The position numbers were made by a program, and so were the translations under genes. Shown piece by piece: positions 1 through 6,066 of a stretch of 17,347 nucleotides of DNA (its first letter is position 1; the number at the start of each line of letters is the position of its first letter). The notes below the pieces were generated by a model that searched no databases, was not told the DNA's origin, and worked only from the letters and a program-made list of their open reading frames with translations. This stretch comes from Candidatus Woesearchaeota archaeon (GTDB taxonomy: Archaea; Nanobdellota; Nanobdellia; SCGC-AAA011-G17; GW2011-AR17), in NCBI GenBank assembly GCA_016211095.1, contig JACQSW010000002.1, forward strand, positions 1 through 17,347, given 5' to 3'.

Positions 1-2
1 CC

Positions 3-13
3 CTATATAAGCC
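3..13. promoter_or_regulatory. Possible TATA element at the left edge
   Basis: CTATATAAGCC on the plus strand (GGCTTATATAG on the minus) is a TATA-like sequence readable either way. On the minus strand it would serve a gene beyond the left edge. No gene lies to the right on the plus strand, so the minus reading is favoured. Confidence 0.25.
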
Positions 14-20
14 TTGCTAC

Positions 21-27
21 AAAAAAA
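21..27 (-). terminator. T-tract after the remnant frame
   Basis: Seven T on the minus strand, 10 nt after the TAA at 38-40, followed by GTAGCAAGG. It may terminate a transcript reading through the remnant. Support is only the run of T. Confidence 0.25.
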
Positions 28-37
28 TTTTCTTTTT

Positions 38-226
38 TTACAATTTTAGCAAATTAATTTTCTCTCTTTCGTAATATTGTTCCAGTTCGTCAACTGTTTT
101 TAGTGCTTTGTCTTTGAATTTCTTCTTCCAAAAAGGAATTTCTTCTTCTAGTATTTGGTTGGCGAGTTCAAAATTTACTTTTTGGAAACTTATCGGGCAA
201 AGCCGGATTCGTGAACGGAAAACGTT
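38..226 (-). pseudogene. Coding-looking tail without start codon, probable remnant
   Basis: After a TAG at 227-229 an open frame of 62 codons runs to TAA at 38-40. From about 179 downward it looks like protein: NFELANQILEEEIPFWKKKF, then a Lys/Glu-rich helix ending YYEREKINLLKL. No ATG, GTG or TTG lies in this frame ahead of the convincing part. A second frame (open 266-168) reads LERFPFTNPALPDKFPKSKF and stops at 168-170. Removing one T from the TTTT at 170-173 would join the two into one frame, still without an ATG. This suggests a decayed or truncated gene, or a base-calling error. I do not recognise the family. Confidence 0.35.
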
Positions 227-231
227 CTAAG

Positions 232-238
232 AAAAAAA
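232..238 (-). terminator. T-tract terminator after prefoldin alpha
   Basis: Seven T in a row on the minus strand lie 8-14 nt after the prefoldin stop, in TTCTTTTTTTCTTAG. This fits an archaeal oligo-T terminator ending the eL34-eL14-prefoldin unit. Confidence 0.4.
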
Positions 239-246
239 GAATTTTT

Positions 247-660
247 TTACTGTTTTTTGTCTGCCATTAGGTGTTGTAGCTGGTGCTGGACCATCCTGTA
301 CTGCATGGCGCCCTGGGATAATTCCTGTTCTAGCTGGGCTGTTATTTGTTTCATCTCGCTTATTTGGCCTTCAACTATGTTTTTTGCGTCTCCAACGGTT
401 TTCTTTACTGAAACAGCTGAGCCAACAGCCATGACAATCTCTTTGTTGTCTTTTAGCTCTCCCTGCAAGAATACGCCTGAGCCTAGGGGGATTAAGACCT
501 TGGATCCCACTTTTAAGGATTCCAAATCTGTGAGCGCGTTTTGTAGTTGGATTAGTTCTGCTAATTGGTGGTCTAGATTAGATAAGTGTTGCTGCATTTG
601 GTTGATTTGCTCGCTTAATATCCTGAATTCGGCGTAAAGCTGATCTTTAGTTTGATCCAC
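247..660 (-). CDS. pfdA: Prefoldin alpha subunit
   Basis: Prefoldin is the alpha2-beta4 jellyfish-shaped chaperone that passes unfolded proteins to the thermosome. The 137-aa product has the alpha-subunit plan. The N-terminal coiled coil is at about 5-50 (QLYAEFRILSEQINQMQQHLSNLDHQLAEL). The beta-hairpin region is at about 51-84 (VGSKVLIPLGSGVFLQGELKD, EIVMAVGSAVSVKKT). The C-terminal coiled coil is at about 88-131. Length is normal. The start is a GTG at 660, inside the end of eL14 (14-nt overlap); a stop lies in frame 3 codons upstream, so no earlier start exists. The overlap implies translational coupling to eL14. Confidence 0.93.
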   Translation of the reverse strand: MDQTKDQLYAEFRILSEQINQMQQHLSNLDHQLAELIQLQNALTDLESLKVGSKVLIPLGSGVFLQGELKDNKEIVMAVGSAVSVKKTVGDAKNIVEGQISEMKQITAQLEQELSQGAMQYRMVQHQLQHLMADKKQ

Positions 661-964
661 TTTTCTTTACGCTCCCCTTTTTCTTCGCGGGCTTAGCTTC
701 AGATTTTTTTTCTTTCTTTTTTTCTTTTTTAGAAACCGGAATTTGTTCCTTCTCAAAAGCAGACAAAACCTCTTCTGTGGAAGCATTCTTCTTTATTCCT
801 AAAATCTTGTCGAGAGGCATGAGGTGGGTTATGTTGCATTTTCTTCGCCTCACATTCCCATCTATCAAAACATGATTTTTGTCAACAACATCAACAATTA
901 CGCAGTTATTGCCGCTGTCCCTTCCAGCTAGCTTCACACATAATCTTCCTACTTCAAGGCTCAT
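647..964 (-). CDS. rpl14e: 50S ribosomal protein eL14 (L14e) with lysine-rich C-terminal tail
   Basis: eL14 is an archaeal/eukaryotic KOW-domain protein of the large subunit. From the ATG at 964 the product is 105 aa. The KOW domain is at about 1-58: LEVGRLCVKLAGRDSGNNCVIVDVVDKNHVLIDG, then RRRKCNITHLMPLDKILGI. A linker (STEEVLSAFEKEQIPVS) leads to a tail from about 78 made of Lys, Glu, Ser and Ala (KKEKKKEKKSEAKPAKKK). The start is set by GGAGG 10 nt upstream; an ATG at 985 would overlap that site. The last 14 nt overlap the start of prefoldin alpha in another frame. In many archaea cmk and truB flank this gene, but here neither is present. Confidence 0.94.
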   Translation of the reverse strand: MSLEVGRLCVKLAGRDSGNNCVIVDVVDKNHVLIDGNVRRRKCNITHLMPLDKILGIKKNASTEEVLSAFEKEQIPVSKKEKKKEKKSEAKPAKKKGSVKKSGSN

Positions 965-974
965 TTTTTTTAAC

Positions 975-979
975 CCTCC
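975..979 (-). promoter_or_regulatory. Ribosome binding site of eL14 (GGAGG)
   Basis: GGAGG lies 10 nt before the ATG at 964. It overlaps the alternative in-frame ATG at 985, and so rules in favour of 964 as the start of eL14. Confidence 0.65.
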
Positions 980-1009
980 ATCCACCCCAAAAATTTATGC
1001 GCAAAACTT

Positions 1010-1021
1010 TTTTTTAAAAAA
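1010..1021 (-). promoter_or_regulatory. Possible TATA-like element or T-tract before eL14
   Basis: The 89-nt gap between eL34 and eL14 contains TTTTTTAAAAAA on the minus strand, preceded by CCAATTA. It could be a weak TATA box (start expected near 990) or a T-tract terminator for eL34 after the GGATTAATCC palindrome (1031-1040). The two readings cannot be separated from the sequence. Confidence 0.25.
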
Positions 1022-1053
1022 TAATTGGAGCGGATTAATCCACCATTTTTTTT

Positions 1054-1320
1054 TTATGATAATATTTTTTCTTTAATTTTGTCCCTTACACATTTGGAGC
1101 AAAGCACTCCGCCAAAAGGCCTCTCAGGCCTCTTTTTTGTGAGGGGCAATCTCTTCATTTTATAAGGCAACTTATTTGGAACGCCCTTGAGTACATCTCC
1201 ACAATTTGAGCATACCGCCTTAGACGGCTTTCTCCTCTTATATGTTAGCTTGGTTGTTCCCCCAGGCAGCTTTTTGAAAAGTCTCCTGAATGTCCTAGAT
1301 TTGTATCCTCTTCGTGGCAT
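1054..1320 (-). CDS. rpl34e: 50S ribosomal protein eL34 (L34e)
   Basis: eL34 is an archaeal/eukaryotic zinc-ribbon protein of the large subunit. The 88-aa product has normal length. The basic start is PRRGYKSRTFRRLFKKLPGG, followed by the family's TKLTYKRRKPSKAVC. Two zinc knuckles are Cys37-x2-Cys40 and Cys74-x2-Cys77, and LPYKMKRLPLTKKRPERPFGG lies between them. It has its own predicted promoter and a GAGGT ribosome binding site. In other archaea adk usually lies between emc3 and this gene, and it is absent here. Confidence 0.96.
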   Translation of the reverse strand: MPRRGYKSRTFRRLFKKLPGGTTKLTYKRRKPSKAVCSNCGDVLKGVPNKLPYKMKRLPLTKKRPERPFGGVLCSKCVRDKIKEKILS

Positions 1321-1374
1321 ATTTGTTACCTCGCATCAAAAAAAAATTTTTACTTAAAAAAACGGGTTAAAGGG

Positions 1375-1391
1375 TATTTAAAAAGCTTTCC
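1375..1391 (-). promoter_or_regulatory. BRE and TATA box of the eL34 unit
   Basis: The minus strand reads GGAAAGC followed by TTTTTAAATA (1384-1375), a purine-rich BRE directly before a TATA element. Expected transcription start is near 1355, giving a leader of about 35 nt that ends in GAGGT (1328-1332), 7 nt before the eL34 ATG. It separates the eL34 module from the long super-operon. Confidence 0.6.
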
Positions 1392-1395
1392 TTTT

Positions 1396-1402
1396 AAAAA
1401 AA
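1396..1402 (-). terminator. T-tract terminator after the super-operon
   Basis: Seven consecutive T on the minus strand, 70 nt after the emc3 stop, preceded by GCGCCCAAA. Archaeal RNA polymerase stops at such oligo-T tracts without needing a hairpin. A small inverted repeat (GATTC/GAATC, 1441-1457) lies just upstream. Position between two transcription units supports the call; no strong hairpin is attached. Confidence 0.45.
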
Positions 1403-1471
1403 TTTGGGCGCGGATTCTGGTTGTCCAATAAGGAAGAAAGGATTCTTCATTTGAATCTCCTATCAATCTTT

Positions 1472-1915
1472 TTAGTAGATTTTCAGGATTTTTCTTAAAG
1501 CTATGCTCATGACTAAGGAGAAGATTATGTAGGTCCATATCCAAGTAAGCCCGAATGGCGGCAGGTCCGGATTTCCTATCGCCGTATAATACTGCCTTAA
1601 CCAACCAAATATTAAGATTATTGGAATGAAGGTTATTAGTGTTGGTTTCATGCTATGCATTAGGTATTTCATGTTTTTTTCCATAGCTTTTTTCTGCGCT
1701 TCCATCATCTTTTCCGGATGGTCTTTTAGCTCTTTTACCTCTTTCTGCAGAGCCTTCATTTCTTCTTTTAACTCTTTCATCAGTTTTTGATCAGTAAAGA
1801 ATTTGTAAGCGAGAGTAACAATTAATGTTAATATGAAGCTGATTATTATTAGGCCGTAAGGCTCTCCCAAATTCATTATGGGCCCAAAAATTGTGTTGAA
1901 GAATGATTCAAACAA
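1472..1915 (-). CDS. EMC3/DUF106 membrane insertase-like protein (YidC/Oxa1/EMC3 superfamily)
   Basis: This 147-aa protein belongs to the archaeal DUF106 family, related to EMC3, TMCO1 and YidC/Oxa1, which insert membrane proteins. TM1 is about 19-38 (PYGLIIISFILTLIVTLAY). A long cytosolic coiled coil rich in Lys and Glu spans about 42-87 (KELKEEMKALQKEVKELKD). Then come TM2 (91-106) and TM3 (122-142), ending SIALRKILKIY, the usual family end. The start is a TTG at 1915, 2 nt after the secY stop, with GGGGA about 8 nt upstream. Pairing directly after secY is conserved in archaea and suggests joint membrane-protein biogenesis. A spurious overlapping frame at 1350-1604 is not a gene. Confidence 0.93.
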   Translation of the reverse strand: MFESFFNTIFGPIMNLGEPYGLIIISFILTLIVTLAYKFFTDQKLMKELKEEMKALQKEVKELKDHPEKMMEAQKKAMEKNMKYLMHSMKPTLITFIPIILIFGWLRQYYTAIGNPDLPPFGLTWIWTYIIFSLVMSIALRKILKIY

Positions 1916-1917
1916 AT

Positions 1918-3327
1918 TTATTCCCCTTTGCCCATCATAACTTTTCTCAATAACGGGTGCATATCCATCATGTGATGGCGTGCTAATTCTTCATAAAGAT
2001 GATAAAGTATCATAACTGCCAACAATATACCTGTCCCTCTGCTAAGCGAGCCTAGGAGATCTGCGGAGGCTGCCAAAAATCCAATGGTTGCTCCACCCAT
2101 AATAGTGAGGGGCGTTATGTACCTGCTAAGTATGTGCTCCAAGACTCTTTGGTCGTTTCTAAACCCCGGAATTTGCAAGCCTGAAGCCATCATCTGTTTT
2201 GCCTGGCTTCTTGCATCCATTCCTGCTGTTTGAACCCAGAAGTATGAGAATACTATTGATCCGACAACCATTACTAACATGTAAACTAATGCGTGCGAAA
2301 TATCAGATAAAGCAAAAGAGCCTGTTATAATATTTTCAATGAGGTTCGGATTGAAAAGCCAAGCCACTAATCCTGTTGCAGGAACGTTTCCGCTGAATGT
2401 TCCAAGAATTGGATGCCCCCATTTTTCTAAAAGTTTTGCCCACAGCTGCAGATTTGCTATTAAGGCAGCTACGAGTATTACTGGAATGTTGGATGTGTAC
2501 ATAAATTTTAATGGCCACCTGATACCGTGCCCCCTGATTCTTCCGAATGAAAGCGGGATTTCTACCTTCATGGATTGAGCATAAACAGAGAAGGCAAAGA
2601 CGATGACGGTTGCAAGTATTGCCGCTAATGCAATTGCTGCACCCTCAGGGTTTCTGCCTATTAATGATTGGAATAGCACCCAAACTTTGCCGATTGGGGC
2701 TTGTGCTGAGCCGAAAGCCCAACTTCCTGCCTGGCTGAGTGGGCTGAATGCTTTGATCATTATCTCTTCTGAAACTCCTGCCGCGATGAATAGGCTTATT
2801 CCTGAGCTGAAACCCCATTTGCTTATCACCTCGTCCATAAACATTATTAATATTCCCCCGAGGAATAGTTGGAAAACGAGGAATAGCTGCATTGTTCTGT
2901 AGGCTGCTGGCGGCAGGGCTGATGATGGTGCAAGCCCGCCCATGAAGACATAAATCATTGCTTCAAAAATTATGAAGAATATTGCGAGTGCTTTTTGTGT
3001 TCCTTGGAAGAATCTTTTGCCTTCTTGGGTTGTTAAATCAAATTTGATTAATCCTGAACCGTTAAGCAGCTGCAGCACGATTGACGCTGTAACTAGCGGC
3101 CCGATTCCTAAAGAGATTATTGAGCCGAACTTAGCTCCAAGAATTATTGACAGGAAGGTAAATTGTGAGAGTGCGTTGTCGCTTAAGCCGTAAAGCGGGA
3201 TGATGCCAAGAATAAAAAAGGCAAACAATATTACTAGTACCCATGTGAGCCTCTCTTTGAAGGATAGCTTCTTCTGTGCTGGAGATTTAACCTCGGGTAA
3301 GTTAAGCAACAAATCTTTTATTGGCAA
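1918..3327 (-). CDS. secY: Protein translocase subunit SecY (Sec61 alpha)
   Basis: SecY is the channel of the Sec translocon in the cell membrane. The 469-aa product has ten predicted membrane spans. The first is at about 27-47 (TWVLVILFAFFILGIIPLYGL). The plug and TM2 lie at about 60-90 (GAKFGSIISLGIGPLVTASIVLQLL), and the rest run to about 445. Cytosolic loops include KVEIPLSFGRIRGHGIRWPLKFMYTSNIPVI (about 254-284) and the TM8-9 loop AGMDARSQAKQMMASGLQIPGFR (about 368-390), both typical of archaeal SecY and the ribosome-contact sites. The start is a TTG at 3327: a stop lies in frame just upstream and no ATG is in frame near it. It is the usual last-but-one gene of the archaeal spc block. 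Confidence 0.97.
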   Translation of the reverse strand: MPIKDLLLNLPEVKSPAQKKLSFKERLTWVLVILFAFFILGIIPLYGLSDNALSQFTFLSIILGAKFGSIISLGIGPLVTASIVLQLLNGSGLIKFDLTTQEGKRFFQGTQKALAIFFIIFEAMIYVFMGGLAPSSALPPAAYRTMQLFLVFQLFLGGILIMFMDEVISKWGFSSGISLFIAAGVSEEIMIKAFSPLSQAGSWAFGSAQAPIGKVWVLFQSLIGRNPEGAAIALAAILATVIVFAFSVYAQSMKVEIPLSFGRIRGHGIRWPLKFMYTSNIPVILVAALIANLQLWAKLLEKWGHPILGTFSGNVPATGLVAWLFNPNLIENIITGSFALSDISHALVYMLVMVVGSIVFSYFWVQTAGMDARSQAKQMMASGLQIPGFRNDQRVLEHILSRYITPLTIMGGATIGFLAASADLLGSLSRGTGILLAVMILYHLYEELARHHMMDMHPLLRKVMMGKGE

Positions 3328-3333
3328 AAATCA

Positions 3334-3807
3334 TCAAGCCCCTTTTTGTGCTTCTTTTCCATAATTTGCAGTTACGACTTCTCCGCCTGCTTCCTCAATT
3401 TTTTTGATCGCTGAAGAAGAAGCGGACTGGACATTAACTTTTAATTTTTTGTCAACTTTTCCGCTCCCAAGAAGTTTGTCAAAGCCGAAATCTTTGCCGT
3501 CTATGACAAAGTAGCCGTTTTTTTCTTTTATCTTGTCTTTTAGGATTAGGTTGTTAATTTTTTGGCTCAAGTCATTGAGGTTCATCACGCGTGGGTCAAA
3601 CTTGTTTACGGATGTGAATCCCCTTTTTCCGAAGTAAGATAAGCCGTATTTCTTGATGATGGTGGGTTTTATGGTGTCTGCCCTCTTTCCCGTGCCAGCC
3701 ATCCCCCTTCCTCCGCGGTTGCCTGCCCCCCTATGTTTTTTCATAGAGCCGTAGCCGTGTGTGTGGCTGCCGCGCTGCTTAACAACTTTTTTTCTTTTGA
3801 ATCTCAT
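3334..3807 (-). CDS. rpl15: 50S ribosomal protein uL15 (L15)
   Basis: uL15 joins late in large-subunit assembly and threads a basic N-terminal arm through rRNA. The 157-aa product has that arm: KQRGSHTHGYGSMKKHRGAGNRGGRGMAGTGKR (about 10-42). The C-terminal globular domain includes DFGFDKLLGSGKVDKKLKVNVQSASSSAIKKIEEAGGEVV (about 106-145). Length is normal for archaea. It lies 2 nt after uL30 and 6 nt before secY. Confidence 0.97.
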   Translation of the reverse strand: MRFKRKKVVKQRGSHTHGYGSMKKHRGAGNRGGRGMAGTGKRADTIKPTIIKKYGLSYFGKRGFTSVNKFDPRVMNLNDLSQKINNLILKDKIKEKNGYFVIDGKDFGFDKLLGSGKVDKKLKVNVQSASSSAIKKIEEAGGEVVTANYGKEAQKGA

Positions 3808-3809
3808 CT

Positions 3810-4283
3810 TTAAAGCATCCTCATTATCAAATCATTGATTTTGTCTTTCCTGTAGCCTAACACTCCGCCCAAGCTGAACGGCTTCTTGATCCCTTTTCTC
3901 TCGAAACCTTTTGTTGGTGGGTGAAGTTTGAAAAAAATCTTTAACCCTGGAACGTCTTTTAAGTCTTTTTTGAAAGAGAAAAATTCTTTTGCAAATTCTT
4001 CAACACCCATATTTATTTTTTGTTTTAAGTATTCTTCGGTGAGTTTTTGTTTTGCAGGCAATTTGCCCCTTTTGAGAAGCAATTCCTTGAAGGTTTTCTC
4101 GTCTATTTCACCCCAAGTCACATAATCCTTGACTTTTCTTAGCATTCCAACAAAGCTGGGGGTGTTAGTTACGACGACGCAACTCTGATTCCTGTACAAT
4201 CGCAACATATTCAGCGTCGCAATTATGTGGGTGTTCATCTTTACGCCTCCACGCACACGAACGATAGCAATTTTTTTATTCAT
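3810..4283 (-). CDS. rpl30: 50S ribosomal protein uL30 (L30, archaeal long form)
   Basis: uL30 is a large-subunit protein that binds 23S rRNA. From the ATG at 4283 the product is 157 aa: KKIAIVRVRGGVKMNTHIIATLNMLRLYRNQSC at the N-terminus, the archaeal domain with DYVTWGEIDEKTF (about 49-61), and HPPTKGFERKGIKKPFSLGGVLGYR (about 121-145). An upstream TTG at 4295 would add four residues. The ATG is preferred because AAGGA lies 4 nt upstream and it gives the ATGAATAA-type overlap with uS5. uL15 follows after 2 nt. Confidence 0.96.
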   Translation of the reverse strand: MNKKIAIVRVRGGVKMNTHIIATLNMLRLYRNQSCVVVTNTPSFVGMLRKVKDYVTWGEIDEKTFKELLLKRGKLPAKQKLTEEYLKQKINMGVEEFAKEFFSFKKDLKDVPGLKIFFKLHPPTKGFERKGIKKPFSLGGVLGYRKDKINDLIMRML

Positions 4284-5025
4284 TTTTTCCTTCAATTATC
4301 CCTGCCTTCTTAACAAATTCTGGCCTAATCTTGACTTTTCCCAAATTTTTTAACGCTTCAAAGCAAGCATAAACTAAATTTATTTTTGTGTTTGTTTGCC
4401 CCATAGTTTTTGAATAAACATCCTTTATCCCAGCCAAAGCTAGAATTTTGCTGCACTCCTTTTCAACACAAAGCCCTGTTCCTTTAGGAGCAGGCATTAA
4501 ATTAACAATCACTGAGCCGACTTTGCCTGTAACCTTGAATGGTATGCTGTGCGATTCTCCACAGCCACATTCCCAACTTCCGCAACCAGTTTTAATCCTT
4601 ATAAGGTTAAGCTTGGCCTGCCTATTGGCTTTTTCCCTGGCGGGAACTGTTTCTTGGGCCTTACCTTTGCCCAAACCAACATATCCGTCCTTGTTGCCGA
4701 CGACTGCTACTGTTGAAAATGATGGCTTGTTGCCCTCACTGGTTTTTCTCTGTGTTTGTTTCCAAATTGTTCTTTTACCGCCGCCAAATTTTCCTTTTGA
4801 TTGGCCAATCATGATCAAGTCAGATTGCAATTCAGGTATTAGGGCGTCAACGATTTGTTCTTCCATAATCCTGAAACCCTGGTCGAACACCTCTTTGATG
4901 TCTGTTATCTCGCCATTTTTAACTTTTTTTCCAAGCTCTGTTTTTGAGGCCCATAAAGATTTGTCGAATCCTCTTTCTTTTTTAATTCCGCTTTCATCCA
5001 CTCTTGGTGCACCTGTTTTTCTCAT
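4276..5025 (-). CDS. rps5: 30S ribosomal protein uS5 (S5)
   Basis: uS5 takes part in decoding accuracy and mRNA entry. The double-stranded RNA-binding domain spans about 60-125, with KRTIWKQTQRKTSEGNKPSF and VAVVGNKDGYVGLGKGKAQE. The archaeal/eukaryotic cysteine-rich insertion follows (Cys148, Cys153, Cys155 in GCGSWECGCGESHS), then the S5 C-terminal domain with MPAPKGTGLCVEKECSKILALAGIKDVYSKTMGQ. At 249 aa it is somewhat longer than the common 210-220, mostly at the C-terminus. Its end overlaps the uL30 start by 8 nt if uL30 begins at 4283. Confidence 0.97.
   Translation of the reverse strand: MRKTGAPRVDESGIKKERGFDKSLWASKTELGKKVKNGEITDIKEVFDQGFRIMEEQIVDALIPELQSDLIMIGQSKGKFGGGKRTIWKQTQRKTSEGNKPSFSTVAVVGNKDGYVGLGKGKAQETVPAREKANRQAKLNLIRIKTGCGSWECGCGESHSIPFKVTGKVGSVIVNLMPAPKGTGLCVEKECSKILALAGIKDVYSKTMGQTNTKINLVYACFEALKNLGKVKIRPEFVKKAGIIEGKNE
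4288..4292 (-). promoter_or_regulatory. Ribosome binding site of uL30 (AAGGA)
   Basis: AAGGA on the minus strand, inside the last codons of uS5, lies 4 nt before the ATG at 4283. It supports that ATG over the TTG at 4295. Confidence 0.5.
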
Positions 5026-5609
5026 TTTTTCGTTTGAACTCCGCTTATTATTGCCGCTTTAACTTCCACAAATTTTTTTGGGATGTCTTCTGCTTTTAAA
5101 TTTTGTTTAGCATATTTTGAAAACTGCTGGCCAACTTTTTTTTGGGCAACAACCGCCACATAATCTGCGATGTGTTTTCCTGACAGCCTGTCAGGACTTG
5201 GAAATACCTCTTTTCCGCATAAAACGTTGAGGCCTGCATCTATTGCGCCTTTAACCGCCGCATAGAGCAATCCCCGAGGTGTTGACTTCTGCAATCCGAA
5301 ATCAACTATTAATTCCCCTTTAAAGTTTTCCTTTTTTGCCTTTACCCCGCACAGTAGGCCTGTAAGGTAAGCTGAGGGCAAATTTCTTCCATCAAATGTC
5401 CACCCAAACTTTACAAGCTGTTTAGCGCTTGCTGAAAAGACAGTCTCATCACCATTAGGGCGGTAATTAATAACTTGCACTGTGACATTCCTTAAGGATC
5501 TCCTGATTATCAAGCGGGGCTTTTCTGAAACTAAAAGTTTAAGCCTCTTCTTGTAGTCTGTTTTGCCTTCCCTTTTTCGCCGGTATAGTAAAAATTTTTG
5601 CTTTTTCAT
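5022..5609 (-). CDS. rpl18: 50S ribosomal protein uL18 (L18)
   Basis: uL18 binds 5S rRNA with uL5 in the central protuberance. The 195-aa product is the archaeal/eukaryotic L5e-like form. It has YRRKREGKTDYKKRLKLLVSEKPRLIIRRS at the start, NLPSAYLTGLLCGVKAKK (about 76-93), and DFGLQKSTPRGLLYAAVKGAIDAGL (about 103-127), which is the family hallmark. It continues with FPSPDRLSGKHIADYV. The ATG overlaps the eL19 stop by 4 nt, and its stop overlaps the uS5 ATG by 4 nt. Confidence 0.97.
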   Translation of the reverse strand: MKKQKFLLYRRKREGKTDYKKRLKLLVSEKPRLIIRRSLRNVTVQVINYRPNGDETVFSASAKQLVKFGWTFDGRNLPSAYLTGLLCGVKAKKENFKGELIVDFGLQKSTPRGLLYAAVKGAIDAGLNVLCGKEVFPSPDRLSGKHIADYVAVVAQKKVGQQFSKYAKQNLKAEDIPKKFVEVKAAIISGVQTKK

Positions 5610-6061
5610 TTTTTTGTGAATAATCCTGAGTCTGTAAGGTAAACTTTTATGTGCCTCTTGCTCCTAAAGAATCCTCCCTTCACCTTAGAATAAATTGTTC
5701 TAAAAGTTGATTTGGATATAAGATTTTTTTCTTTAAGCTCTTTTAAAAAAAGCCTTTGCGATCTTACACGATTAATCCATGCTAATTTTTTGGGCATTCG
5801 CGAAGTTTTTTTCCCGCGTCTCGAACCTGCGCCTTTTTGCCTGCCCTTACTTTTTTGTACAATCTTCTTCCTAATCCTAAATCTGGAGTTGCCTATTTGT
5901 GGTTTTGATTGTATCGCCAAATCGTTAATTAGGCGCCTCACATCAGCCTTTGTTATCGCTTCTTTTATCTCAGACAACCTATCAGGATCAAACCATACCC
6001 TTGTTTTTCCCACTTTCATAATCTGTGAGCTTAACCTTTTTTGTAAGACTAAATGTTTCAT
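5606..6061 (-). CDS. rpl19e: 50S ribosomal protein eL19 (L19e)
   Basis: eL19 is an archaeal/eukaryotic protein that forms an inter-subunit bridge. The 151-aa product matches the usual archaeal length. The N-terminal domain includes QKRLSSQIMKVGKTRVWFDP, then EAITKADVRRLINDLAI. The very basic middle GRQKGAGSRRGKKTSRMPKK (about 74-93) and the long helix WINRVRSQRLFLKELKEK follow. The end YLTDSGLFTKK is as expected. Its stop overlaps the uL18 ATG by 4 nt. Confidence 0.97.
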   Translation of the reverse strand: MKHLVLQKRLSSQIMKVGKTRVWFDPDRLSEIKEAITKADVRRLINDLAIQSKPQIGNSRFRIRKKIVQKSKGRQKGAGSRRGKKTSRMPKKLAWINRVRSQRLFLKELKEKNLISKSTFRTIYSKVKGGFFRSKRHIKVYLTDSGLFTKK

Positions 6062-6066
6062 TTGGA

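Noticed and set aside
202..218. TTCACGAATCCGG resembling a tRNA T-arm on the minus strand
   Set aside because: The loop has the wrong length and no acceptor, D or anticodon arms can be paired around it.
1350..1604. Open frame of 84 codons overlapping the end of emc3 and running into the spacer
   Set aside because: More than half lies in another frame of emc3, which ends in the normal family C-terminus. The extra part has no family resemblance, and it crosses the predicted promoter and T-tract.
4448..5062. 204-codon open frame on the plus strand
   Set aside because: It is the antisense of uS5, whose conserved domains are certain. The translation is an ordinary low-value shadow rich in Ser, Leu and Pro.
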